Positions 31,612-43,085 of a stretch of 64,000 nt of DNA are shown here, in pieces (position 1 is the first letter of the stretch; each line of letters opens with the position of its first letter). This stretch comes from Tetracentron sinense (Eukaryota; Streptophyta; Magnoliopsida; Trochodendrales; Trochodendraceae). The stretch spans positions 12,898,938 to 12,962,937 of the forward strand of contig CM026574.1 in assembly GCA_015143295.1 (NCBI GenBank). Reading direction: 5' to 3'. The notes under the pieces were generated by a model. It was given only the letters and a program-made list of their open reading frames with translations, did no database searches and had not been told where the DNA came from. The position numbers and the translations under genes are program-made.

Positions 31612-32223
31612 TGTAGCGTATGCTAGGGAATGACTTCGATCGCACCAATCACACAACCTTCCACTAAATCTGTTGATTCTCCTCAAGCAAAATATCGGGA
31701 ATAATGGGCATCCACCGTCTTCTTGATTCACAAGAATACCATGAACAATAGGGAAAAGAGAGAACCCTCTGCAATTTTATTAAAAAATAACTGTCTTTGC
31801 CCTATGGCTTTCTACTCTAAAAATATGATGTTAAATTAAGCAAAATATGGAAATTACTAAAAATGATAAATAAAAAAAAAATGAATTAACCACGGAAATT
31901 ACTAATACTAAATACTAGAAGCATGCCAGAATTGATGGTGTGCGATTCTGACTTCTATAACTAAAAGAAAATTTTCAAAAAATAGCAAAATTGCTGTTTC
32001 CAAGGCCTAAACGAGTGAATCTGGCCAAAAAGTGAAATATCCATAGCAAAGCGAATGATTGGAAGATCTCGACGTTTCCGGTCAGCCGTATATATTTCAC
32101 ACAATTCTGACTCCAGAGCTCATGATTTTTACTATAGCCTTTTGCCTTTTGTGATTTCTACTAGAGCTTTTATGCCTTTTGTTTGGATTATTGACGATCC
32201 AACTATTTCATGAAATTCTCCCA
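31612..32223 (-). repeat. 5' LTR of a Ty3/gypsy element (minus strand)
   Basis: On the minus strand it begins TGGGAGAATTTCATG at 32223 and ends CATACGCTACA at 31612, just before the primer-binding site. Its outer end coincides with the resumption of the duplicated host sequence (32224 onward matches about 34255 onward), which supports the boundary. Length is 612 bp. Confidence 0.65.
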
Positions 32224-33065
32224 CTTGCTCTGCATCATTATCTCTTTGGAGAGGTGTGATCCTTTTCAACCAACCATTGCGTCCCTTCCCATGAAGATGA
32301 TGGATTGGGCTTGGCCAATCATGACCACCCAATCCACATGGATTGAATGACCCAACATAACATCTGTATTGTATCAGAAGGGGTAGTGAATAAAAATTTG
32401 CATAGCAAGGAACCAGGATCCGACCTTGTTATTAACAAAATCCCAAAAAAAAAAAAATCGAGGCACACCAATTAAAAAAAAAAAACAAAACAAAACAAAA
32501 AACCGTAGGGTAAACCTAGTGTAGTGTATTCCCTCACTAGGAGGGAGGTTCCGGGATCGATCTAGAGGAGTGCGTTGCCACCCTTAGCCATGCTTCAAAT
32601 GCTAGGCATTAACCCACTGACCTTTAGAGCAGATAACCCAAACGTTGAGATGATGTCCATCATTCAGATAGCCATCAACATGTCTTGTTAAAACCTTGTT
32701 TTTTTCCCTGTGAATTGTAGTTGTGGTTGCTATTGCATATATCTCAAGAAATCTATTCTCTTTATACAGCTCAAAAGGGAAAATGACACTTATCTTTAGA
32801 CAGCTCAGATGGAAAATGACCCAGTGTCTGGTCTGAGACTGGATATAGATTTTTTTCATTGTCCAGTCTAATCGACTCCTGTTCCAAGTCAAGAAATGCT
32901 CTTGTAGACTCTTTTTCTCACTGACCGATTCTTTCCCGTTGTTAAAAACTTATTTGTATCTGTAAAATGTAAATGGCAGTAAGAATTTTCTATCTCATAA
33001 TCTCAACCTTCGAAAGTTCAATCAATAGGGAGATATGCTTTCCTCCAAATTTGTAATGACTACAT
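32224..33065. repeat. Upstream flank of peptide gene, duplicated at 34255-34762
   Basis: Matching blocks include GGTGTGATCCTTTTCAACCA, CACTAGGAGGGAGGTTCC, TTGCCACCCTTAGCCA and GTTCAATCAATAGGGAGATA-like sequence. With 27892-28436 it shows that the locus is a tandem duplication: gene, 3' flank, promoter flank, gene, 3' flank, promoter flank. The minus-strand frame at 32602-32892 has no counterpart in the other copy and is not a gene. Confidence 0.7.
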
Positions 33066-33183
33066 AGCCTCCTGTTCAACAATAAATTTGGTTTTAAGCA
33101 AAACTCTCAGTTCTAATTCTTGCTTGTGCTTTCTTTTCTCAAGCTATACTTATCTTTTCTCTCTAAAAGATAGTATGATAAAT

Positions 33184-33644
33184 ATGACTTTCTCCAAACG
33201 CTCTCAAGTCATGATGATGGCCGTTCTTATAGCAACCATGCTACTTTTGTCCTTTGAGGTGGCAACTGCAGGATTCCATGAAGCAATAACAGAACTGAAA
33301 CTTGGTTTGTCGGAAACTTATTCTCCCAGTGTCAAATACTTTGTTTGATCAGTATTAAGCTAATGTGATTTGAATCAATTTGACTTCTTGGACATCAATC
33401 TCATTGCTAGAGCATGAGTTAATTGCTTGAGTTTTATATTTTACACCTTTTATTTTAATTTTTCCGATTAAGCACAGTTAATTGAAGTTATGCATCACAA
33501 TGGTTGTAGAATTTTTATTTATTTTTACTCCTCAAGTCTTTAAAAATAAAACATTCCTGTTTTTCAGGACGACGGGTTCTTGGTGTACCCATTCATGAAG
33601 ACTATGGCTACACTGGATCCCCTGGCCCCGTACCATGTTGTTAG
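33184..33644 (+). CDS. Small secreted peptide precursor (two exons), family unknown
   Basis: Exon 1 (33184-33304) encodes MTFSKRSQVMMM, a hydrophobic core LIATMLLLSF and a likely signal-peptidase site after EVATA, then GFHEAITELKL. A phase-1 intron (GTTTGT donor at 33305, TTTTTCAG acceptor ending 33567) joins a Gly codon to exon 2 (33568-33644). Exon 2 encodes a dibasic RR and VLGVPI, then HEDYGYTGSPGPVPCC and a stop. The predicted product is 65 residues. A start at 33175 (MINM) is also possible; one at 33088 is less likely. Asp-Tyr followed by a Pro/Gly-rich tail recalls tyrosine-sulfated plant signalling peptides, but the sequence is not a family I can name. Unspliced, the frame ends at 33348. 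Confidence 0.5.
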
Positions 33645-34135
33645 AAACAAAAATACAAATAGAAAGGAGAGGAAGATATCTGGTTACTGAATAAGTTGAG
33701 AAATGAACTATATGTTGAAGATTAACTTAGCATTGTGCTGAGAGATTCTAGTTGTAATCAAGTTCATCAAAAACTAATATGGTATTGAGTTCAAGTATCC
33801 AACACAAATGGGTTGTATTAGAATTTAATCTCTATTTATACTTTACTATTAATAAGAACTGTTTCATACCTATATTTGTTAACTTTTCTATCCTTTTATT
33901 GTATTTTACACTAATTTTTATTATTTGTTAGAACTAACATCTGTTGTTTAGAGGCCATTAAAATTACTACACTTCATTAAGGTCCTTTAAGATCATTCAT
34001 TATTAAGTCATCTTCGGTAATGTGCCAATAGGCCTCACTTTCTAAATTGGGCAGGGCTATTGATGGGCGAAGGTCTGATTAAGTTCAGCAGCCTGCAACT
34101 TAATCTAGTTCATACTCCTAAAATATGCCTAAAGG
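33645..34135 (+). repeat. 3' flank of peptide gene copy 2
   Basis: Partner of 27892-28436. High similarity over non-coding sequence downstream of both exons suggests that the duplication is fairly recent relative to the transposon insertions that separated the copies. Confidence 0.8.
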
Positions 34136-34254
34136 TATGAAGCTTTATCCTATACCAATGGCCCTCCTCTTGTCATATTTATAATGGTGTCCTTCGTTAT
34201 GTGCTAAGTTTTTTTGTGCTAATGGGTGTGAGGTAAAAGACTGGGCATATGCAC

Positions 34255-34762
34255 CCATTCAAATGGTGTTCATCTCTTTGGAGGGGTGTGATCCTTTTCA
34301 ACCAACCATTGCGTCCCTTTCCATGAAGATCATGGATTGGAGGCACACCAGTAAAAAAAAAAAAGAATAGAAAAAAAAAAGTAGAAAAAACCTTGGGATT
34401 GACCCTGTGATAGTGTATCCCCTCACTAGGAGGGAGGTTCCGGGATTGATCACGAGGGGTGCATTGCCACCCTTAGCCAAGCCTCAAATGGTAGGCATTA
34501 ACTTTCCCGTAAAGAAAGTGAGTTTATAAAAAAGTGAAGCTAGCATTTTTTTTTCTCACCTACCGTTTCTCAAACTCCTGTTCCATGTCAAGAAGTGCTA
34601 AACCTTCTTTTAGAGAGATGGAAGCTCTCTTCATACCTACTCATATTGTACACGTGTCACATATCCAGGCCAACACATATGGATGCTAAACTTCACTTCT
34701 AGCATATGTTGTTAGAAAGTTCAGTCCATAAGGAGATATACTTTCCTAGAAACTAGTTATGA
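34255..34762. repeat. Second promoter-flank copy with no gene after it
   Basis: Matches 32224-33065 with internal gaps, up to AGTCCATAAGGAGATATACTT. Beyond 34762 similarity ends, so a third gene copy, if it existed, has been replaced by LTR-derived sequence. The minus-strand frame at 34298-34480 is not conserved in the other copy. Confidence 0.65.
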
Positions 34763-34789
34763 ATATTCTTCATTTATGAAAATACATTA

Positions 34790-35940
34790 TGGTATGACCC
34801 TCACATGTCAAATTATGATTATCTATGCATGTATGATGATTAAATTCCGGATAAGTCAATGCTTAGGAGATGATAGTATTAACCTAGAATTTTCTAACTG
34901 TCGTGATATGGGGCCATTATAGTAGAGTTTTGAGTTTAATTTATCAGAACCTAAGAGATTGCCTAGATAAAAATTAATCATGACATGGTCAAGCACAAGT
35001 CTCACGGCATAATATGTTAGTAAGTCTGTATAAGTTCATGCATTATTGAGTCTGCATATGTACTCATGACTGATAGGACCCTGGTATGAATGGTATGGAC
35101 TTGGTGAAAATGGATAAGCATGGTGTTTACATGTAGATAGTACAAACCTAGAATTATGTGACTGATAAAGCCCTGATATATACGTAATTGTTAAGCCTGA
35201 GATGGTATGAAAACTGGTATGGACCTTAGAATGGTATGGACCTTGGAACCCTGATATGATAATAGAAAATTGTATGGACCTTAGAATGGTATGGACCTTG
35301 GAACCCTGGTATGATAATATAAATTTGTATGGATCTAGTATAGACTGGTATGGACCTAGTATGAATGGACATGAGTCTTGTATCATGAGTCATGAGTACG
35401 AAAATGTCATCGAATGGATAAATGAACTACTTATATGTTTCCACACTTTGATATTAGGAAGTATGATATGACTAAAAATCCATGTTAATTATATTGTTAA
35501 TTATGTTTTGTATCTGTTGAGTAGGTTCAAGATTTGATATCTGCACTCCAGGACCATGGGTTAATGGGGAATAGTACAAAGAGGAGCCCTAAGGTGCTCA
35601 TCTTGAAGGGGAATGGAATCTTGATCGATGGCTTTACTATTGATTTTGATTTATTAGCATTTAATTAGTTCAAGGATATTGTAATTGAATTTATTATGGA
35701 TTTATGGTTAGGTTAAATTGATGGTTAAGAATCACAGTTGATGAATTGGAATTTTATATTCATTTTAGTTATGGATTTTAATGAATGCTTATTTGAGGTA
35801 TCAATTACTATTAATTGAGGAGAAATTTTCAAGTTCATATTTTCAAGGTGTACCCCTATTATTGTTGAGAAGGAAACCTACACATTGATCAGTCAGTCAT
35901 ATCAGACAAAATTCACTGTGAAAACGGAGATGCATCTAGG
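34790..35940 (+). repeat. Truncated gypsy LTR-like segment
   Basis: The order of blocks resembles the 3' half of the LTR at 28880-31068: AATTTTCTAACTGTCGTGAT, AAAATTAATCATGACA, AAGTCTCAC, a repeat array, and finally a purine-rich GAGGAGCCCTAAGG block. The array (35216-35330) has two 65-bp units of TATGGACCTTAGAATGGTAT plus GGACCTTGGAACCCTG. It has no coding capacity. Confidence 0.45.
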
Positions 35941-35954
35941 ACACATTTATAAGA

Positions 35955-36004
35955 CTAGTTGTGTGTGCACGTGCAAACTTAATACAGAGGGCAGTGAAAA
36001 GTTT
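35955..36004 (-). mobile_element. Helitron 3' end of the 20.5-22.5 kb family
   Basis: CTAGTTGTGTGTGCACGTGC, preceded by A, is the reverse complement of a Helitron 3' end closely similar to that at 20530 (CTAGTTGGGTGTGCATGTGC). The body is interrupted after about 50 bp by the CACTA terminus at 36005. Confidence 0.5.
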
Positions 36005-36310
36005 CACTACAAAACTTCAGGTCTCTAACAACGGTTTCCAATAACCGCAATAGAAGTTTATTTGTAACGGAGGTTTATTATAACCGCTGTAGAAGCATGG
36101 TTGCCAACTCTTTTTAACGGTGGTGTATTAATAACCGCCTCAACTATATTTTTTTCAATGGTGGTTAATTAATAACCAACTTTGTAATATAGTTTGTAAC
36201 GGCGGTTTATCAAGAAACCACCGTTGTAAAGAGTTCCCTCCACCATTTTGACTTCCCGCCATGCCGATCCTCGCCGTAATTCTAGTGGCGGTTTATTTAA
36301 TAACCGTCGT
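36005..36310 (+). mobile_element. CACTA element, left end only
   Basis: It begins CACTACAAAACTTCAGG. Subterminal repeats of the type AACGGCGGTTTAT and AATAACCGCC in both orientations fill the next 300 bp. The sequence is cut at 36310 by the LTR of the Tat-like element. The rest of this transposon lies beyond the right edge of that insertion or is lost. Confidence 0.7.
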
Positions 36311-37765
36311 TGTGGGCAGTGAAATCTCAAAAAAATTACTTATACTATAATTTAGTATAAGGTATACTAAAATAATATAAGGTATTTTAATTAATACATT
36401 ATACTTATATACGCAAGGCGGGTGTATGGTGCACCTGCCTACACAGGATCACCAGCCAATGGGTGGTTAGGCTTCACGCATGCCAAAGGCACGCGCACTA
36501 GCTGGCCAAGGTCTGGCTCACCGTCAGCCCGCTTAGCATTAAATGCTAGCAGCAGGGCAATAATGCCCCGTGGATACCCTTCTATGTCAATCCATAGGGG
36601 ACTGACACATGGTTAGGGTTTGCCCTCGTGGGCAGACCCTCACTCAAGCTTTGCGGACAGACTCTATGAGTCCATCCACGGGCAAGTCAATGACTAGCCT
36701 AGTCCATGACCATAAATGGTCATGTACCTAACTCAGACCAAGGGTTGGACCTAAGGTCCCACCCTACATTAGTCCGCAGACTGACTAAGGTTAGACCCTA
36801 GTTCACAGTCCGAATATGCTTGGACCAGACCTAGACCACGAGTAAGACCCATAGTCTCACCTATTTAATTTGCGGATTGACCAAGTCAGTCCTTTCCCAG
36901 ATGGCAGCCAGTATCTGACTGCCATGTGGTAGGGAATCATTAACAAAAAGACTCTCTGTCAGCTTTGGGAGATCCCGAGATAGAGATCCCCTCTATTCTT
37001 CCAATCATAAAGTGTCATATGACACCCTATTCGAAAGGAAAAGTAATCTCTTCCATTTTCTGGGGAGATAAGACTCTTTCCTCTTTTGAGATTTCACCCA
37101 AAAAGGGAAATCAATTTGGAGTCCTTCAAGAAAGAGGACTCCTATGCTTACTAGGTTTCCCCAAGATAAGGAAAACCAACTGTTAAGGGACAGATGGCTC
37201 TCTCTAAAGGGAGGGAACCTTTTGATTTCCTAAAAATTAGAGGAAATCAAAGGTGAGTCAAAAAAGAACTCTCCAAAAGATATAAAAAATGGGAGTTTCT
37301 CACAAGAAACTCCTATGAGACAAAAGAAGAGACATAGACATGAAAAAGAGAAGAACGCACAAGAACCACAAGCAGGAAAACACATCAATCCAAGGAGGAA
37401 GAAGAAGGATCTCCCACAAATGGAGAATACCAGGTGATCCCTCAATATGACCACCTCACTTTCTTTTCTTTCTTTTGATACAATGACCTCTATGAGGTAT
37501 CCTGTAATGCCTACATGGGATCTGGGCAACCACATTGAATAAATACAAATACTTTATTCAAATATTTGTTCTTATTTATTTCTTCTTCTTAATCAGAGGT
37601 TCTTCCCTAAATCAGAAATGTAATTAATAGTCTGGGTTTACTCAGATTAAAAGGATAGCCCCCACACAAAATAATAAACTCCATAAAACAATGGAGGTAA
37701 TCTGACCGTAAGATTCAAGAGGTCAATCACACAAAAAACGGCATTTCTGAAATTTTGCGTGTACA
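36311..37765 (+). repeat. 5' LTR of the Tat-like element
   Basis: TGTGGGCAGTGAAATC at the start and GCGTGTACA at the end. It contains a TATA candidate (GATATAAAAAATGGG, 37280-37292) and an AATAAA at 37538-37543. The nested fragment at 45379 begins TGTGGGCAATGAAAATTC and shares GATCTGGGCAACCNCATTGA near its 3' side, which identifies both as the same LTR family. Confidence 0.75.
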
Positions 37766-37771
37766 AATTAA

Positions 37772-37790
37772 TGACACGTCCAGTGGGACT
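37772..37790 (+). promoter_or_regulatory. Primer-binding site, Tat/Ogre type
   Basis: TGACACGTCCAGTGGGACT, six bases after the LTR, resembles the GGCACGCCCAGTGGGAC site found in plant Tat-lineage elements. It has accumulated a few substitutions. Confidence 0.65.
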
Positions 37791-37873
37791 TTCTTCTCCT
37801 CTCATCTTTGAAGAAAGATTAAAAAAAAGAACAAAGAAAGAGATGATGACTGATACTTTCCTCTCTTTTCTTA

Positions 37874-38956
37874 TTGTTTTTTACTAGGATGATCGATCCA
37901 CTCACTTTGGCTAAGATAGCAGCAGCTCCAGCCAGACAAGTCCAGCCAACTAGTCTGACCTCTACAAAGAGGTCGCGATCACCAGACCAGGTCTCTATTG
38001 AAAATGCTCCAATCCACAGCAAAAGCAAGAATCACGTCGTCAACTCAAGAGTGGAAAGGTAGTCTGCCCACCTATATGAAAGGCAGGCAGCCCGCCCACA
38101 TCAAGCTACCCGCCCACAGCAGGTTGTCAACCTGCGGGTATCCTAAAAGATGCCAGCTAGCCCGCGGGCACCTCAGAAAAGAAGTGCCCATTCGCAGACA
38201 TCTCTGTCTACAGATACCAAGGAGAGTGCACCCAACTGGGTGTACACAAGGCAAAGTGACTCACCCACTTCGCGACAGGTCAACCCAAAAGGCAGACCTA
38301 TGTCACCAGAAACCCTGTAAAGGGGTTCCAAATTTGTTAACCCTTCGCAGTCAACTTATGGAGCAAGCTCGTTTCGGGTCCAAACCATAATCCAATCAAG
38401 GTCTAAATAGGAAAAGCCCTATGGGTTAATCCTAAGACAGATTGTTGAGATCCTTTAGCCCAAGTTGGTTCTTGGAACTCACCCCTCAGAAGTTTATCAA
38501 CAGAGGGGAGATGCTGCCCAAATTATCTTAGGGCAAAAGAACAAGGCTACTAGCCTAAAAGATTTCATAGAAACTTTCCCAGCAAAATTGGTAAAAAATA
38601 ACAAAGTTCAGGGAACCAATCCACGAATCAAGGTCCCGGATCAGAAGGCTAGTTTGCAAGCCAATCCTGCAGACAAAAGTAGAAGTGGCCAAGGCCACTC
38701 CACTGGCAAAGGGCAATGCCCATCCACGGACACCAATCAAGGTCCACGGACCCAAAGCCCAGCCAGACCCAAAGGTCCAACCCAAGCTTACCCCGTGGGC
38801 AGAGTTGCAAGCAACGCCACGGACAGGTCTAGAAGCAGACCTATGTCCGCAAATAGAAGAGTCCACAGACAAGCCCCTCTTAGAAGGAGGGACCTGTGGA
38901 TAGAGTTACACTCATCCACAGACAATTCCTCTTCCAAGAATGAGAAAAGTTGGTAG
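37874..38956 (+). pseudogene. Leader ORF of the Tat-like element (ORF1-like), broken
   Basis: Coding-like sequence starts near MIDPLTLAKIAAAPARQVQP, changes frame with several stops over 38060-38460, then is open over 38465-38956. The open part is Lys/Arg/Pro/Ser-rich and low in complexity. Tat/Ogre-type elements often carry an additional ORF between the primer site and gag; the function is unknown in the family. A gag N-terminus is not excluded. Confidence 0.4.
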
Positions 38957-39109
38957 TTGAAGGCCAACAGAAACAAGGTCCCCCTAGGACAGAATTCGAC
39001 ACCCGATGACATCATCAACGATGTTATCAGATCAAGAAATGAAAGTGCGAACTTGCAAGTTTCTTTCTTCAAACTATACAAGGGGCATTAATAGCCTTGA
39101 TCAAAAATT

Positions 39110-39660
39110 CACCTGGCTGTTAATACAAATACAAACCTGAACTCAGCACCAGCAGATAGGAATTTGTTGTTCAATAAGGCGTTATATAATGTATCAACAT
39201 CGATCACCAGAAACGTTGTAGTTTCAGCAATATCCCCAAACCTGGTTTTGAGGTTGATCATACCTATGAGTTTTTGCTCATTCTGGTTGAAACCTGTATG
39301 ATCAGGTTGCTTTCATGTAACCGGCTTATTTATATGCCAAGCTTGGACAACATCCTTTTTGGGAGGATATTGACGGTCGAACCTCCATCAATCATTACTC
39401 TGGAGATGCTAGTTTTATTAACTAGACTTGTGATAAACAGCGGCCGATTGTGTTGGAGAGTCTCAGCTTGCATGTCTTTGTCATCAAAAGTGATTGTGAA
39501 GAGGTAGGAAATCCTCGTTTCAGGAGACTGTGGTGACTGACTTGTGACTTCTTTAGAAAAGTCTTCCGGATTAGAAAGAGCATATATGAGGGACCTTCTT
39601 AACTCCGGAGACATCTTGAGAGCATCATAGAAGATTTGCAAGGACGAAATTTTCTTCAGA
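39110..39660 (-). pseudogene. Gypsy aspartic protease, in opposite orientation
   Basis: The minus strand encodes PLFITSLVNKTSISRVMIDG and GSTVNILPKRMLSKLGI, the retroviral-type Asp protease site with the usual D-(S/T)-G altered to D-G-G. After one stop it reads QPDHTGFNQNEQKLIGMINL, a flap-side segment, and VIDVDTLYNALL. It lies directly downstream of the minus-strand gag, so the two belong together. The sequence after YNALL is not protease-like. Confidence 0.7.
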
Positions 39661-40865
39661 TTGGCCAGATATCGTACTTAACTCTCTCATTACTGGGAGC
39701 TATTTAGGCTTGGGCCGGTTGAGCACTAGTCTGATTTTCATGTTGGAGTAGTACAAACCTCGGTTATAGTTTTCTACCTGACCGGAAGTTGAGTTGATAG
39801 ACTTTGGCAATCGTATGATCTATTATTTCAGACGACCCTCCTTCCAATAGTTGGACCATATCCACGGAACTGAAATCCAGCTTCCTTTTCTTGCTTTGAA
39901 ATGATGATTAACTTCTTCTTTCACATTGCCCTATTAGACTTCCAAGTTAGGCTGAAATTTGTTCAGATGCCAGTGAACTGTCAGCTGGCCCTGAGTTTAG
40001 GACTGCTTCTTCTATTGGAGGGTCCTTGTTCAATCCAACTGTAGCTGATGAAGCTTGATTCTCAGGCTGAGTTAGAATTTACACCGATCGTCGTATCTGA
40101 CGATGGTTTTGACTTGGGGCCTCAGGTGTACCTGGTCTCTCTCTCGAGAAATCAGATTGTACTTATTCATCATCTGCCTCTCCTTCTCCTCCAGATAAAA
40201 ATATTTCACATATATTTGAAAGTCCTGTAGGTGTCCGTCCTGGTGTGGATGGTCTCTTTTCTAGGAGTTTAATATCTTCATAATTGATCTAGCCAATCTC
40301 GAAATGCCTGGTGTTTTCTGGACTGTAGGCACCACTTGTCTTGGGTCATTCACCGATGACAGGTCTTCATTTAGGACCCCATCGATAACATAGCAAGAGA
40401 AGATATTGTATTCATCTCCCGAGTCTGTTGACTGGAGGCTATCATAGTCACAATTGGAGTAGAAGCCCAGGGGGATAAAATTCATCAAAGTGATTGCCAT
40501 TAATGGCTTTTGTTCTAGGAAAATATCTTGGGTGGTGAGGTCATTTTTCTTGACTTTCCTCACTCTTTCTATTTTCTTCTTCCTTTCAGCCTTGGCTATG
40601 CGCTTCCCTTCTTTTCTTTGAACTTGGGTCTGCCTTGTAACTTGAGCTTGTCTTTTAGCATTGGTATTTTGGGCCCATTGCTTTTTTTCTTAGCTCCTTT
40701 GCTTTCAAAGAGAGTTCAATATTTTTCATCTGACGGTTTATCGCCAAGAAGGTTACTGCTTGAAGATGCTTCATCCTTTTCAAGCGGTTCTGAAGCCACC
40801 ACCATATTGGATGTAGTTATTTGTTGGAGATCTTGACCAATGACAATCTCTTTATTGTCCAAAAG

Positions 40866-43059
40866 TCATTGAATAATATCCTTCAGTACAAAGTAGTCGC
40901 CTATCTTGTGACTGATTATACGATGATAAGGACAATATTTAGGATCATCTTTCATTCTGATCTCTTGAGATCCATTGCTTTCTGGGAAAGTGATGAGTTC
41001 ATTGGCGAGAAGGTCTTCAAACAAATCTTCGATAATGTCTTCAGAGAATGAATATGTTTTACTCATTCTTTCCACAATGGTGATTTTCTTTGGTAGGTCG
41101 CGCTTATCTTGCTATTGTGGTCTTCTGGCTCCACCTTGAGATGGTTTAGTACCAATTTTGACTGCTACTTTACCATTATTTGACCGACCGATTGGTCTGC
41201 CCGCACTTGCTGCTGGTTGCGCAGTCTTCTTAGTTTCAACTACTGCGGCTGTTGACAATTCATGGCGATCAGTGCCTCTACCTCGCTTTCTCTTTCCTAT
41301 GTGGCTCTCCATGTCGTGTGTTTTTGTGTACAAATCTTCGAAACCAACAAAGGTTTGGGCCATTAGGGCAGTCGACAGATCATGCCTGAAGTTGTTGAGG
41401 CACATCCGGTTTAGTTCCAATTGAGTAAACTTTTGAGGACAGGAGAACGTCAAAGCTCTCCATCGGGTAATAAACTCTGCTACTGATTCATTGTCTCTTT
41501 GTCTGGTTTCAATCAATTCTGGAACACCCACTCTTCTTTGAGTGTTGTAGAATTGCTTGTTGAATTTATTTACCATTGTACTCTAATCCGGTATTGAAGC
41601 CTCGGGGAGGTTGACATACCATGTGAAAGCATCATCCTCTAAGGATTGCACGAAGAGTTGGAGGCAAAGAGCTCCGGTCTTAGATGCCAATCCGCATCTT
41701 GAGAGGAAATGAGACAAATGTTGTCTCAGATCTCTAGTACCATCAAATATTTTGAATGTTGGTTGAACAAAGCCTGACGGGAATGGAACCGCGTCCATGA
41801 TAGCTAGATAGGACTTTACGATCATCCGAACATCCTCCTTCTTTGGCCTACCGTATGTGATTACAGACGGTCTCTTCAATTACAGCGAGAAGAGACGATG
41901 AAACCCCTCCTATAAGGGTGGCCTGATCTGGATTGGGACCTATTACGGGTGCCATTGGATGACTTGGAGGCACAAGGGTTGTGCCTTGATTACTGCTATC
42001 TCATTGGTACGAGAAACAGGGCCCTGGTGTCGATGCAGATTTGCGAGCTGACAATTGAGTAGCCAACTCACGCATTTGTGACATCATAGCCGTGATTTCA
42101 TCATCTTTGTACCGGAACTGAGTCTGTAAGGCCGTTGTTTGATCATTCGATGGTGGAGGTGCCGAAGTTGAAGGGTTATTCCCTTGGCCTGCATTCCTGT
42201 CCAAGTTTGTCATCATAACCGATACTGGTCGTTCTGATGCTGATCCTTGTTGTAGGAATAGATTTGGAAACTCTTCTTCCATGAAGTGTTAGCCATCCGG
42301 TATAAAGGGTTTAGATGTGTTGAAAACCATTCGAGATATTTCTAACACTGCTTCTAACATTCCTGACTGAACCACTGGTTCGTCAGAGTCATAATCCTTG
42401 ATTGGAGGGATTCTTCCCAATTCTCTTGGAGAGGTTATCGAGGTTACTTCTCACTCTGATGTATCTTGGGATTCACTAATCTTAGGTTCTGGAACTGAGT
42501 GAGCTGGGTCTTGGGCTATTTCTTTGTCATTGGCCCTATTGTTGCAGCTTCTCCTCCTTCTTGGAATTGTTTGACTAGGAGTTATTGTTTCAACAACTCT
42601 AAAAGATTCTGTCTCATCCAAAACAGCTAAAACGACAGCGGCTGAGTTCTGAGAACGCTGCCTTTCCGAGAGATTTTGTTCAAGCAGTATACTAGTTCCT
42701 TGGAACAATGGAGTTGTAAACTGTTCTAGATCGAGGTTACTCCTTGTACCAACTACATTTACAGAAACCCATTCACAAATGGGGTATGAAGTTCTGGTTC
42801 TCGGTTCCTCCCGAACACGATGAGTAGGAGTTGGCCTTTGCTTTCTAGACCTTCTCGGCTTTGACTGGTAATTATATGCCCTCTTTGGTAGAGCCGAGGG
42901 GTATTTCCGATTTCTGAGCTAGATGATCTCCTCAAGAGTTTTCTTCCTTGGCATTTCGAAGGGAGAAGAACTTATATTTAGCACTTTAACCTGAGGGTCA
43001 TACGGTGCTTTGATTATTCTTTCTGGTTCCGTATTTGGATGGAGGCCGTTGATATTCAT
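40866..43059 (-). pseudogene. Gypsy gag, in opposite orientation to the LTR and pol
   Basis: Starting near MNINGLHPNTEPER (43059), the minus strand reads a Ser/Pro-rich N-terminus with stops and then MTNLDRNAGQGNNPSTSAPP (42282-42001 frame). The capsid domain runs from about 41879 to 41260: FKIFDGTRDLRQHLSHFLSR, FTWYVNLP, FNKQFYN, RQRDNESVAEFITRWRAL. One stop lies at 41580. Downstream is PKYCPYHRIISHKIGDYF (40950-40880), a degenerate zinc-knuckle-like segment. Its strand is opposite to RT and integrase. Confidence 0.75.
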
Positions 43060-43085
43060 AACAAACAGTTGTTGTCATTGTTGCA

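Noticed and set aside
33184..33644. Assignment of the peptide gene to PSY, CLE, CEP or RGF families
   Set aside because: The Asp-Tyr and Pro/Gly residues are suggestive, but the diagnostic residues of these families (for example the Asn/His pattern of PSY) are absent, so no family or symbol is given.
38072..38903. Overlapping frames on both strands in the Tat leader
   Set aside because: GC-richer repetitive sequence keeps several frames open at once; only the plus-strand series in register with the leader ORF was kept.
40048..40836. Plus-strand frames opposite the reversed gag-protease block
   Set aside because: They are antisense to sequence between the minus-strand gag and protease and show no known motif.
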